This document shows, in pieces, positions 40,701 through 52,700 of a DNA stretch of 64,000 nt. This DNA comes from Apus apus. Lineage: Eukaryota; Chordata; Aves; Apodiformes; Apodidae. The stretch covers positions 1,488,001 to 1,552,000 of the forward strand of contig NC_067300.1 in the NCBI RefSeq assembly GCF_020740795.1. The letters run 5' to 3'. The notes beneath the pieces were generated by a model. The model was not told the DNA's origin. It worked only from the letters and a program-made list of their open reading frames with translations, and ran no database searches. The translations under genes and the position numbers were made by a program. Within the stretch, counting starts at the first letter, position 1, and each line of letters begins with the position of its first letter.

Positions 40701-43700
40701 TAATTTTCACAAGACTGCAGACAAGCAGTGCTAAATTTTTGTCTACTTAGCTTTTTTTTGGCCATTTCACACTGGGTGAGTTTAATTCTTTCAAGCTGCT
40801 TTATGGTTTGCTGAATTGCTTTCTTCCCTTTCAGTACCTCAGGCATCTGGTTCTGCACCTCCAGTATCTTCTGCTGCTTTAATCCCTGCAACAATCCAGC
40901 CCCACTCAGCTCTGCCTGGAGGATCACAGGGCTTTCAGGTACCAAAATAATATCAAGGAGTATATTGGCATTTCTGTCCTTTCTCATAAATCTTGCTGTC
41001 TGCTCCAGTGCTGGGAGCAAGGACCTCACAGCAGCATGTAAGGATGAGAATCCTGGGCTTCTTCTTTTGACTTTTCTTTGGCATTCTCAGCTTTCCATCA
41101 GTTCCCCTTTAATTTTAATCATAAAGGGCTAATTTTCTGCCCACTGAGGGCTTCTTGGGGCTAAAAAACATGAAAACCACTGAAGTGAGGAGGGGGGAAA
41201 TACCAAAACATACTGTAATCTGTTGAACTTGTTGTGCCAGGCGTATCCAGGAGTGGCATTTGCTTATCCCCAAACTGCTGCATCTGCTTCTCAGCTCCAG
41301 CCTGTGGGACAGATGTATCCTGCACCTTACCAAGGTATGTTTAAACAAGTACAACAAGGCTGCAAAACCTGCCCTAAACTGTTTATAATGATGCTTTAGG
41401 TAGGAGTGGTAACATACACCTCCTGTTTGTGATGCTGTGCTGTTTCGTAAGTTGCTGGGTTTTGGTACCAAATAGAGGCAAACATTCCCCAATAAATATC
41501 CATCTTTTTCTTACCTTAAGAAACTTTCTGAAGTATGAACGTGGAGGGAATTTCTAGTTGTATTCCCAAGGCTGTGCATTATATATTTTGTATATGAAAT
41601 TATATATTTTATATACATCTATATTTTATATATAAAATATATGTAATATATTTTGTATATGAAATTAATGTATTTTATATATAAATATATATGTATAAAA
41701 CATATGTAATTTATATATATGAAAAATATGTGTATTTTATAGCTGATGCTTCCAGTTACAAATGTACAAATGTAACTGGAGTAGTAAAGGGCTGTCCTGC
41801 CAGCCAGGGAAAGAATTTAAGCATATCTATATATATATAGAGAGAGAGAGAGGCCTTTGCTAAGTAGGAGGACATAGCCCAAAAAAAAGCAAACCTGAGA
41901 AGGACTTAGAGGCATTTAAAGAACCATTTAGGTAGTCCCTGTTAGTGAAGATTTGAGTACATCTGAACCTTTCTCGGAGCATATTTTTTTCAGTTCAAAG
42001 TTTAAGAAGCCAACCTTGGTTCCTGTTGTTTGATCACCTTGTTGTGTTCTGTTCTGATGTGTCTGGGGGTTTCCCTCTTGTTGACCTAAGTGCTGTCACG
42101 TGGCTCAAGAATTTCCTGTGGTCACAAACCTGGCTGTTCATGTTCCTTGGAAAATAACTGTGTTATTAGTTATTCCAGTTAACATGTTGCTTTTGATTCT
42201 GGAAAAAGAGTGGCTGTCCTGTCTGACAGGCTTCAAACTGCTAATAATTGCTTCAGGTGTGTCTGAGTGCAGATGTTCTACTATAATCTCTCTCCTTTCC
42301 ATTCAAGCACCCGGGGATGTTACTTCTTTTTTGATGACAGAAGCTCGGCAGCACAACACTGAGATCCGAATGGCTGTGAGCAAAGTAGTAGATAAAATGG
42401 ATCATCTGGCTGCCAAGGTGATGTATGGCCTGGCTGGGTTTGTTCATGGCATTGCTGCTGTTTGCTTTCCAGATGGAGTCTGAGGGCTTGGCTCGATTTA
42501 AATGCCTTCATTAGGATTGTAAGGGATGTGCTAACTTAGTGAAATGCTGATATGATCAGACCTTGAAATGGGAGCAGTTCAGCTACTGTGTAAAAGCTGA
42601 GCCTGGCTGGGGGAGGGTGTTGTCTGTTGGGAGAGATTCACTGTCCTGCAGGAGGTGTCACAGCTGATACAGCAGCATCTTCCCTACACCTGATCAGATG
42701 GAACAGTGCTATGGATCGTGGCAGATGTCTGGCTCTTAACCTACACCCCTAAATTAATTTCATCTTGCTTAAGGTGGTTTATCCCTGCAGGTGGAGGAGT
42801 TGAGGAAACAAAGCACTGGTAACAGCTCCCTGCTGCCTGGTATCTCCTCTGTTACTATGGAAGCCTCCATGATCATGAGCAATATCCAGCGCATAATCCA
42901 GGTGAGCATGGGGTCTTATTTGACTGCTTCCATAAGGAACTGTGTTACTCCTTAAGAGAATAGCTGTACTGGCTTGGCCCAAGTGTCCATCCGCCCATGT
43001 GTTCTGTTTTAGCTTGTCCAAAGGCAAAAGCATGAGATACACATGATTTCTGCCCTGTCCTCCCTGCCAGAAGGTCTTCTCAACAGTTGGTGGGGTGGGT
43101 ACTTTCTGGGGCAGAGCTGATATCTTGGAATTTAATAGGCTTGGAAAAGGTTCACGTGGGAGAAATTCAGCCTCTTAAACTGTTAAGGACTTAACCCACA
43201 ACACCCTGCAGAATGGAGTTTCACAGCTGAAGTACCTGCTGCAGAAACCACCCACTTCTGGTTTTCTCTGCTTAGACTTGGGCTTTGTAGTTTTTCTAGG
43301 CAGCAGTGTTAACAATCTTGGGTTTTGTGGGTGAAAAAGTCAACAAGACACTTTTCTCTAGGATGTGTTTGGGCAACCACAGTCCCATGCAGGATTCATG
43401 CTAATTGTAGCACAGTGCCTGCCTGTGACTTATCCCCGGGGGAAGGGGATAATCTCACCCTTGTCCAGCATCTAGAAAACAGAGGTTTAGCCACTGCTGG
43501 AAGGATGTTGGAGTAAGATGAATACTCATGCTGGGTTATGCATTAGGAGAATGAGAGGCTGAAGCAAGAGATATTTGAGAAGAGCAGTCGGATTGAGGAG
43601 CAGAATGAGAAGATCAGCGAGTTGATTGAGAGGAATCAGAGGTAAGGAGCTGGGGGCACAGCCTCTGCACCTGCAAAGGCTTCCTAGTTTACACTTGATT

Positions 43701-46700
43701 AGGTGCAATTAGGAAAGGTTTTCTTTAGGATAAACACATGTTCTGGTATTTTTAATTATTTTTTTTAAGGCATCAAAAGTGTGGGGTTTCCCTCTGCTCT
43801 CTGCAGGACAGATCTCCAAAACTATGGTTTACAGTAAATGTGAATGTGCAGAAAGGGGAAAAAACCCCTCATGCCATCTCATTTGAGCACTCCTGCTCTG
43901 GGAGTTACTTTACCTCTGCTAGCTTTTTAGTAAGGTGGAAGAAATTGTAGGGGATGTGGTGTCCCTAGTTCCACTGCTGGGTGTGTGCTCCATTCAGGTG
44001 AAGAAGAGGAATAACTTGTTTAAGGAAATGCAAAGGCCAGCAGGTACCAGGTTATCAAAACTCCTGGCTGTGTGATAGGAACATCAGGTGTGTTGCAAAG
44101 AGGTAAAGCACTTACCCAGACTGATACAATCTGGTGTGTCAGGCACACCCATCCCACTCTTTTGAGATCAGGCTCCTCTTAGTTCAGGACTTGGTGCAAA
44201 ATTGTTTCAGATGGGTCATGAAGAAAACTGCTTGGAGATACCACCTTTTCTGTCTGAGCCTTTTACTCCAAAATTTACCTAAATGCTGATGCAGACCTGC
44301 CCTCTTCACAGGTATGTTGAGCAAAGTAACTTGCTGATGGAGCAGAGGAACCATTCGCTGCAAACAACAAATGAGAACACACAGGCAAGAGTGTTGCATG
44401 CAGAACAGGAGAAGGTAATGGAGATATGGACCTCTGGCTGCAGCCAGGACAGGGACTCATTGCAGAAGCCTTGTTAGTCAAGGCTTAAGTCAGTTCTCTT
44501 ACGAGACAGCTGCAGTTCTGAACTGATGGTTTGAAAGCTTCTTTTGAGAAAAAAATGGAATGTTTTTTTGGCTTTCATGACAAAAGCAGCACAGAGGGTA
44601 TAAATGTAGATCTTTATGCTGTCAGGGCTTGATTATTCGTATCTTGCAGGCATAAAGCCAACATGTTGAGGAATTGTGTATATCACAGGGCTTTGTCAGG
44701 TTGAAAATACATCTTATTTAGTTGCACTGGCAGCTTCAGAGAAGTTTTACTCCTATTTAACTGACACAGTGAACAGAGCTGTAAGAAAAATAAATCCTAT
44801 TCCAGTTTCTTCAGTGCACTTTTACCCTTTTAATACTAATCAAAAGCTGGTTGTTTCTACCAATAATGTATTGTGCTTTTTGTGGAAGGGGCTGTTGGGA
44901 AATAGCTTTCAAACCCATCACATGCATGGCTGCATATCCTGTCATGTCTGCTTATGGCAGCCTAGCCCAAGGAGGCTGGCTCTGAGGTCTGTGGTTGCAT
45001 GATGTCTTCTCTGCTTCCTCAAGCACTGGTTTCATGAATTACACCAAGGTCAGTCTTGTGCCCTGCTCCCCTGCTGAGCTGTGTAGCTCTCCAGTTCAGA
45101 AGTGAGATGAGATGTGCTTGCTCTGCATGAGAACCACCATAACTTGGTGCACCTAAAACCAGCAGAAGCTGCAGCTTTCCTAAGTATGCCTAAGGAGCAC
45201 AGCAATGTCTGGCTGATAACTGTGTGCTGGTGTGAGCAGACAATGAAGGAGAGATGTATTTTTCCACTGAGAGCCCATAATATGTAGGGAGTGTGAGAAA
45301 TTCTGACCAAGAATAAGTCAGCTTGAAATAATAAATAAATTCCTTTCTCTGTGAGCCAAACATCCAGCTTGTGTGGTAAGTAACTTGATGAGAAAGCATA
45401 TTTTTTGAAAGATAAGATACGATCTTCAGGAATCTTTTGGGCCTCATCTTCAGTAGGACTCCACTTGATCCAGCAGTTGCTGCCCAGGTGATAACAGTGT
45501 GATACAGACTTTGGGCTAGACCAGAAAAGCCATGACCTGCCCTGGAGAAGATTTTCCCTAGTTTTGTGGCAGTGTTGACTGGAGATCTGAAGGCTGGTGT
45601 TCCTTCCTTTTCCTTTTATCTGACCTAGCTTGCTCCATGCCCACAGCTGCTGGGATTGCTATGGACAGAATCAGGGAAGAGAATTTTAAGCTATTTCATC
45701 TGTTCTTTGCTTAAAAGTAGGGACTTGCCCTTTGTTTTGTGATACGGGCCAAGCATCTGGACTCCGGAGTACTGAGAAGAGGTGTCAGTAACTGCCTGTT
45801 TCTGGGTGCTAGATCTTTGACCCTGGCAGAGCACATCACAGGTAGCACAGAGACACCAGGTAGCACAAGGACAAGTAACACCCCACACTGCCCAGGCAGG
45901 GAAACATCAGTCAGCTGTAGGGCTGCTCCTGCCCCGTGCTGGGCCTGGAAGGACACCTCGAGCCTCCTTTTCAAGCCAGGCTTCACAACCTTTTTCTTTC
46001 TAAGCTTTTACAGTTCTTGGGATAATTTCAAGGCTTCCCTGGCATGCTGCAGGCTCCTGTAATGAAGCATTTTGCTTTTCTGATGATGATTACTGCCTCT
46101 GCCTTTCAAGTTGTGTTCTTAACTCTCCCTCTTTCCTGTCACTGCTTTCTCTTCCTAGCGCATGCTGCCAGTGGATCGGGGCTGGGACCAGGTGAGGCAG
46201 TGTCTGCTGACTGTGTAGGTGACAGATAACTGTGCCCTCAACAATGCCAGCCCAGCTTCCTCTTGAGCTAGACAGAAATGATTGGCCTGGAAAGACCTGC
46301 CCTTGATTTAGCATGGATCTTCAACTTGGAAAAGGACTTGGTAACTGCCAGCGTAGCCCCTGGCCCTTCCTTCCTGGGGAGCCCTTTCAAAGAACTTGGG
46401 GACATTGCTGCCCGTTTCTGGGAGAAATAGGTCATGTATTGTCAGAGCAAATACAGGTCATGTAAGATTCTTGGCACCTGAAAGCTGGAGACTGGAGCTG
46501 AGATAGTAGAGATAGAAAGCATTCACTGCAGAAATTTAAGTCGGTTCCTGGCACATTATTTTCTTTTTATTTTTCTTTATTTGCCATGAAAGACTTAAGG
46601 CAAATATTGAAATAACCTTGAGATACCCCATGAGGTTTGGGTTTGTTTTTAGCATTACTAGGAGTTAGTATCTTGAACTGCAGTGGTACATTTATGGAAA

Positions 46701-49700
46701 TATAAGAGGGAAGCAGAGCTGGTTTTTTGGGGTTTTTTTTTTATTATTAGCCAGACTCTGTCAAATGCTGCCTCCTCCCCTCTAAAACTAATGGTGTGGT
46801 GTCCCTGTCCCTGAACGTCAGCATGTATTTCATTCTCCTCACCATAGTTGGAACAATTTTGCTCACAGCTCTTCTCTGCCAGGAGGTGATGGTCCTAAGC
46901 TGAAGAGAAATGCTTTAGTTCTCTTGTGGGGATAAAGCAGAGGGAAACTCCCAGTTCTCCTGAATTTACCAGTTACAAGAACGTGAAACCCAGTTAGGAA
47001 TCTGGATGCAGGCAGAGATACTGAAGCTGTTGAGGTGTTTTCTGCAGCAAGTGAGGTTTTCTGACAGGCATGGGGCAGTTCCTGCAGAGCATCCTCTGGA
47101 TGCTGTGTGTCATGCTGCAAGGTTGGGAATGTGACTTTGTGTCTTTTGTCTTGATGCCTTGAACCTTTCCTGATGTGTCATTTACAAGCTGTATTAGTAC
47201 CTGGTTTTACATGAGTCCCTGACTTTGAGCAATACTTAATCTAAACAGGTCAACAACTGTGAGAACTACACTCCTCAGGGCAGCCTTGCCTGTGGGGGCA
47301 CCTCAGAGTGACTGTGCTGTGTGCACTGGAGGGAAGGAGCTCTTTTGGCTGGAACAGGCCTGTGTTTTGTGTGGCTTTTTAGTGATTTGTAAGCTCATTG
47401 ATGATACTTTGATGTTGGAGCCCAGGCTTTTACTTGAACAGATGTTGTCATAGCCTGAAAACTCTGAGCAGAGCCACCGGGCACTGGTATTATTTATTAG
47501 TCTTTTAACACATTTAAGCTTTTCAGGAAAACTCACCGAGTTGAACAGATGTGGTGAGGAAGTTGTTGGTGGCCTTGTGCAACTTTTTAGTCAGTCTGGA
47601 GAGGTTACAGCCAAAGAACTCACAGTAACGTGGCAAAAAAGTCATTGTTGCCTCTTCAGTTTGGAGACGTGTGATGTGCTGGATCCCAGCACTTCCCTGA
47701 TGAGGTCTCAGTGAGAACAGTTCTGGCACCTCCTCACACTCGCATGTCCTTTTTTTTTTTTCTGCTCCCTTTTCCCTGCTCCATTTTGTGATTCAGGCCA
47801 AAGTTGCAGAGGAGTTGGCAGGTGCCACAGCACAGGTTTCCCAGCTGCAGCTGGAGCTGACTGCCCACCAGAAGAAAGAGATGGAGCTACGGAAGCAGCT
47901 TTCTGCTGCCTTGCAGGAGGCGGAGCGGCACGAGGCGCAGCTCAACCGGCTGCAGGCGCAGTTAGCAGGTAGGGCTTCTTGTGCCTCTTCCACCAGAGCT
48001 CCTTCGTGTCGTTCTTTTTCCTCTTCTGTAAATCATAGGTTTTTCCTTCCTTTGGGGTGTCTATTCCTGGTTTCCCTAGTTTCAGCCACAAGAGTACCAA
48101 AGAAAGTTACTGATGCACTGAAATGGCTGGAGGGGGTGTGCATCCGCTAAAGGGAAAATGGAAAATCAGTGAACAAAGTCATCCTGCCACAGGGTGTCTC
48201 CTGTGGCAACAGTCTCTTAGCATTGCAGTCTAGCATCCTCTACAGGACCCAGAGATGTTCCAGGGGTTGAAAAGTTAAGAGCTGAGGTGTAAGCAGTGCC
48301 ATTTCACAGGAGAAGCTCTTGATAAATTCTAGTTCCCACTGCAAGTGCAAGCAGTGTTGCTGATTTCATTGTGCAAGAGAGTCTGTTCCTTCCCATCAGC
48401 CCCCCAATGTGCTAACCTGAAATGCACAGCATGCTGACACCCACAATCAAGTGTATTTTTGCAGAGCTCCAAGAAGCCTCTGAGGACACTCAGACTAGGT
48501 TCAAAGCTGAGAAGCAGAGCCGCAAGCAGCTGGACATGAAGATTGCAGCACTGGAAGAAGAGCTGACTGACCTCAAAGTGGAAAAGGAGACTCTGGAAAA
48601 GGTGTGTCCTGTGGCAGCATCACAGAAGGGTGCAGGGATTCAGTTGCTTGCTGAAATTTAACCCAAAGTTCTTCCTTGTAAATATGCAAGTGAAGTAAAT
48701 CTTGACTCATCCCTGTGCTGGGGGATCCTTTGTGCTCATGGGATTCTTTATTTTTTAAAAAATGTCTCAGCCACTAATACGTTAACTTTCCTACCTCTAA
48801 AATAATCTCAGCTTGTTTTTAAAGTAATAAGATTCTCTGCTTAGAGAAGCTCTTTCTGCATGAGGAAGAGAAGCTGCTTTGGTGCAGTCTGGCCTATTTT
48901 ATGTCCTGTTCTGTATTGTAGAATCTTGCAGAGAGGAAGAAGAAATCCCTGTCGGAGCGAGCTCAGGCGGAGGAGGAGATGGAAGAAACACGCAGATCTT
49001 ACCAGCAGGAGCTGGACAAGCTCAGACAATTGCTGAAAAAGGCACGGACTTCAACTGACCAGGCAGCAGCAGAGCAGGTGAGGAGTCATGGGAGCTTCTC
49101 CAGCAAGTGTCTGGATGGCTGGTGGGAACCTACAGCAAGGAAAGAGTCATGAAATGCTCAGGTAGTGGAAGAATGAAAACGTTCTCTGCTTGATTTTAGG
49201 GATTCACTTTGTCTTTGTAAAAAATCTTTTCTGGTTTTAGTTGGCCCTGCTTCTGACCTCAGGATTTACACTGATGTCTCACTAAGGAAGTGCAGGAAGG
49301 CTGCTAGTCCCAGTGGTTCTCTGACTGCAATCACAGGCCACTGATGTGGCTACAAGGCTTTAGTCCCACCCCAATGCAGGCTGGCAGGTCGCATCAGGGT
49401 TAGTGTTGGAGAGACTGAGGAAAGGAGAGGCACCAGGTGAAGCTCATAGCAGAGAGAAGGACGCAGGACTGCTGGGCAGTGAAAGACTGCTTAGAAATGT
49501 GCCAAGAATTCTGAAATCTGAGCCAGATCTTCATGTCAGCCTGAGGAATTGTGGCTGGAATTGACCTCCAAGGTGTGGGCAGGAGCTGGTGGCTGCCACA
49601 GGGCTGCCACCTGCACAGGAGTGTTCCTGCCCAGGGCAGGTGATGTTATCCAGGCCCAAGCTTTCAGCCACTTGTGCAAATCCAGGTTCTGTTTGTGTGT

Positions 49701-52700
49701 GTTCCTGATGGTCTCTCTTCCATGGTGGGCAGCTGTCCCTCCTCCAGGCAGAGCTGGAATCCCAGTGGGAAGCCAAGTGTGAACGTGCAGTTGCCTCGGC
49801 CGAGGAGCAGCACGTTAGACAGTACCAGGAGGTGTGTGAGCAGAGGGATTCCCTGCAGCAACAGGTGTCCCAGCTGGAAGAGAAGGTAAAGACTGTGTTT
49901 ATTGCTGAAATGCAATGCCAAATAACCAGTAACTAACCAGCAGTCCTCTCCCACCTGACTCTGGCTTGACCTTTTAATTGATTGGCTGTTATGGGATTTG
50001 GTCTTGGCCATGGAGTGTGTCTGTACTTGCATCTGTTGGGTTGGTGGGGTGGTGGATTTGCTACTGCAGCTCTGAGTGAGAGACAGCCAAGATGCTGTCA
50101 GTCTCAGACTGAAGCCACAGCTGCTATCTCCTTTGTGTGTCTGCAGTGTTCTGAGGGACTGGTTTTGTGCAGAAACTGGTTTAAATTGGGTGACACTGAA
50201 AGGTGCAATAAACTGATGGGTTCTAGTTCTTGTCTTCCAGCTTGCAGTTCTGAAACACTCAAAAAAAGCAGAGGAACAGAAATTGTCTGAGTTTCAGCAA
50301 CGTTTGGAGCAACTGGAGCCTATCCAAGAGAAGGTAAAGAGAATAACACAGGAGCTGAATGTGAGCTAGAGTGCAGTAATCATAGAATGGGTTGGGTTGG
50401 AGGGGACCTTCAAGATCATCCAGTTCCAACCCCCCTGCATGGGCAGAGACACCTCCCACTGGAGCAGGCTGTTCAGAGCCCCATCCAACCTGCCCTTGAT
50501 CACTTGATCATCAGGCTACTCATGTCCAGAGAAACAAAGAACACGAGTTCTGGAATGTGAGAGGGAAGGGAAAACTTCCAGCAAACCAGAACAGGTGCAG
50601 TGATGAGACCCAGCCCTCGTTGCACAGTAATGCCTATTCTTGGTGGAACTTGAGCTACTGACACAGTCGTGGGTCTGCAAGGTTCTGGCTTGGCTGGGTA
50701 TCTTGATTTTGGTGCTGTTACTTTCAGCTAAGTCTCTTGCAACTCTATCAAAGCCCTGCTTAGAGCTGCACTCAGCAACATACCCCTCACTGAAAACTGT
50801 TGAGAGAGGACCCACCCCATGTGAGGTTCATGTGTCTGTGGAGCTCCTCTCACCTGTGGTTCCCCTTTGCAGTGTTCAGCCCTGCAGGCAGAGCTGGGGG
50901 TGCTGAGGGCTCACTATGAGGAGCGCATCAGAGGCCTGCAGAGGGATCAGGATGGATCTTCACCTGCAGACTTCACAGAAGAAGTGAGCTTGACTATCCA
51001 GTATTGCTCCTTACTAAGCAAATCTGTTTGCTATGAGTAATTTCCCTTTGAGCTGAGCTAAGAAGGGAAGACATTTTCCCCACAGAAGCTCTGTGTTTCT
51101 AGTCGCAGACTCTACAGAGCAAGAAAGGATATTATCTTGCTGCTGCTCACATTGTTGTTTGATTTATTTATTTAGATTAAAACTTAAAATTTCAAGTTTA
51201 GATTTATAAACTGAAAGACTAGTAAGAATTAAGTGTCCATCTGCTTTGGGTCTGTGCACCTGCCTCAGTTTTGAAGGGATGGGTTTGGATGGAATGAGGT
51301 TTTCTGCTTCCTTACATGAATTTCTGATTTGAAAAGTGGATTCCTTGAAAACCACGTGTTTGGAGTTATTGTTCCTTCCCCTGGAGAAGTGTCTGATCTT
51401 GAGTCCAGTGCTTCACGTGTGTTGATTAATTGTATCTTTGTTTCCTGTCTCTTTTCCAGGTAAAGAAGATAATGAACAGTGTGTTTCAGTCTCTTCGGGG
51501 TGAATTTGAGCTGGAAGAGACCTACAGTGGCAGGACAGTTCTGAGTGTTGTCATGAACACCATTAAGGTACAACAATGATGAGATACAAGGTGATGATGT
51601 GAGAGAGCCAGTCTTGGGCTAAAAACACACATTTGTGTTGTGAGTCTGAAATAACTGAAGCAGAAATTTGCTGGGGGGGGGAAAGCAGCCCAGTAGTAGA
51701 AGGGATCCCTGATGTTTTATGTTTAGGGTGTAACCTGTGTTCTCTACTAAATTGTTTATTTAGACTGTAACACTGCAGCTACTGAACAGGCAGCAGGAGA
51801 AACCAGATCATGACAGTAAAAAGGAGGAATCTGGAACAGGAGCAGTGAGACAAGAGGGATCACCTGGAACAAAGGAAGACCACAAAGAACCCAGCCCAGC
51901 ACAGAGCATTGCATTCCCAGCGGATTCTGGGGCAGTGACCACAGGCTCCGTGGTGTCTGACCAGGAAGACCCGTCTACTCCTCTGTCTGACAGGCCCAGA
52001 ACTCCTGAGGAAGAGCAGGAGACACAGAGCAGTGGGTTGTTAGAAGATGAGAAGGTCAAGAAAGAGCATCTCTCTTCCGGAGCTGACTCTTGCCTGGATC
52101 CTGATAAGGGGCCTGTGCTTGCAGGACATCCTGTTCCTGGGGTGGATGAGGACCTTGTCCCAGCTGAGCAGGAGAGCAGTCCCATCAGGAAAGCTGAGAC
52201 TGAACACAGTCCCTTCAGAGTATCTTTGCAGGCAGAAGTCACAGAACCTTCTGTTCTAGAAGCCAAGGCAGGAGAAGCAGATGTGGCAGTGCTTCCAGGA
52301 AAGCCAGCTGTGGAGCAGAAGACAGAGGAGCCTGTGGGAGCTTTAGAGCCCCCTCCCTTAAACGGTGAGGGGGGACACTGCACAGACCCATCAGATGGAG
52401 CCACCTCCCAGGAGGAGCCTGCTTCAGTATCCAGCACAGCAGAGCAGAGCTCAGCCATCATTGGAGAGACACCAGGACAGCAGGGACTGGGCTCCACCCC
52501 CAGGGAAAAAGATTCCAGGTCAGGAGTGAGTGCTGGGTTAGCCACGGTCCTGCTTTCCTGCTCAGAAGCTCAGCCTGCTCCAGCAGCACACCCCGGGGCT
52601 GGGTGGGCTGTGCCACCACTGTAGGGCACCTCACACCAGTAAGGTGGGCAGGGTGAGCCAGATGCTGAGCAGGCTTTCTATGGCCAGCTCCCCTGGAGCT

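Noticed and set aside
51808-52545. 245-codon minus-strand frame
   Set aside because: Antisense shadow of FKBP15 exon 27.
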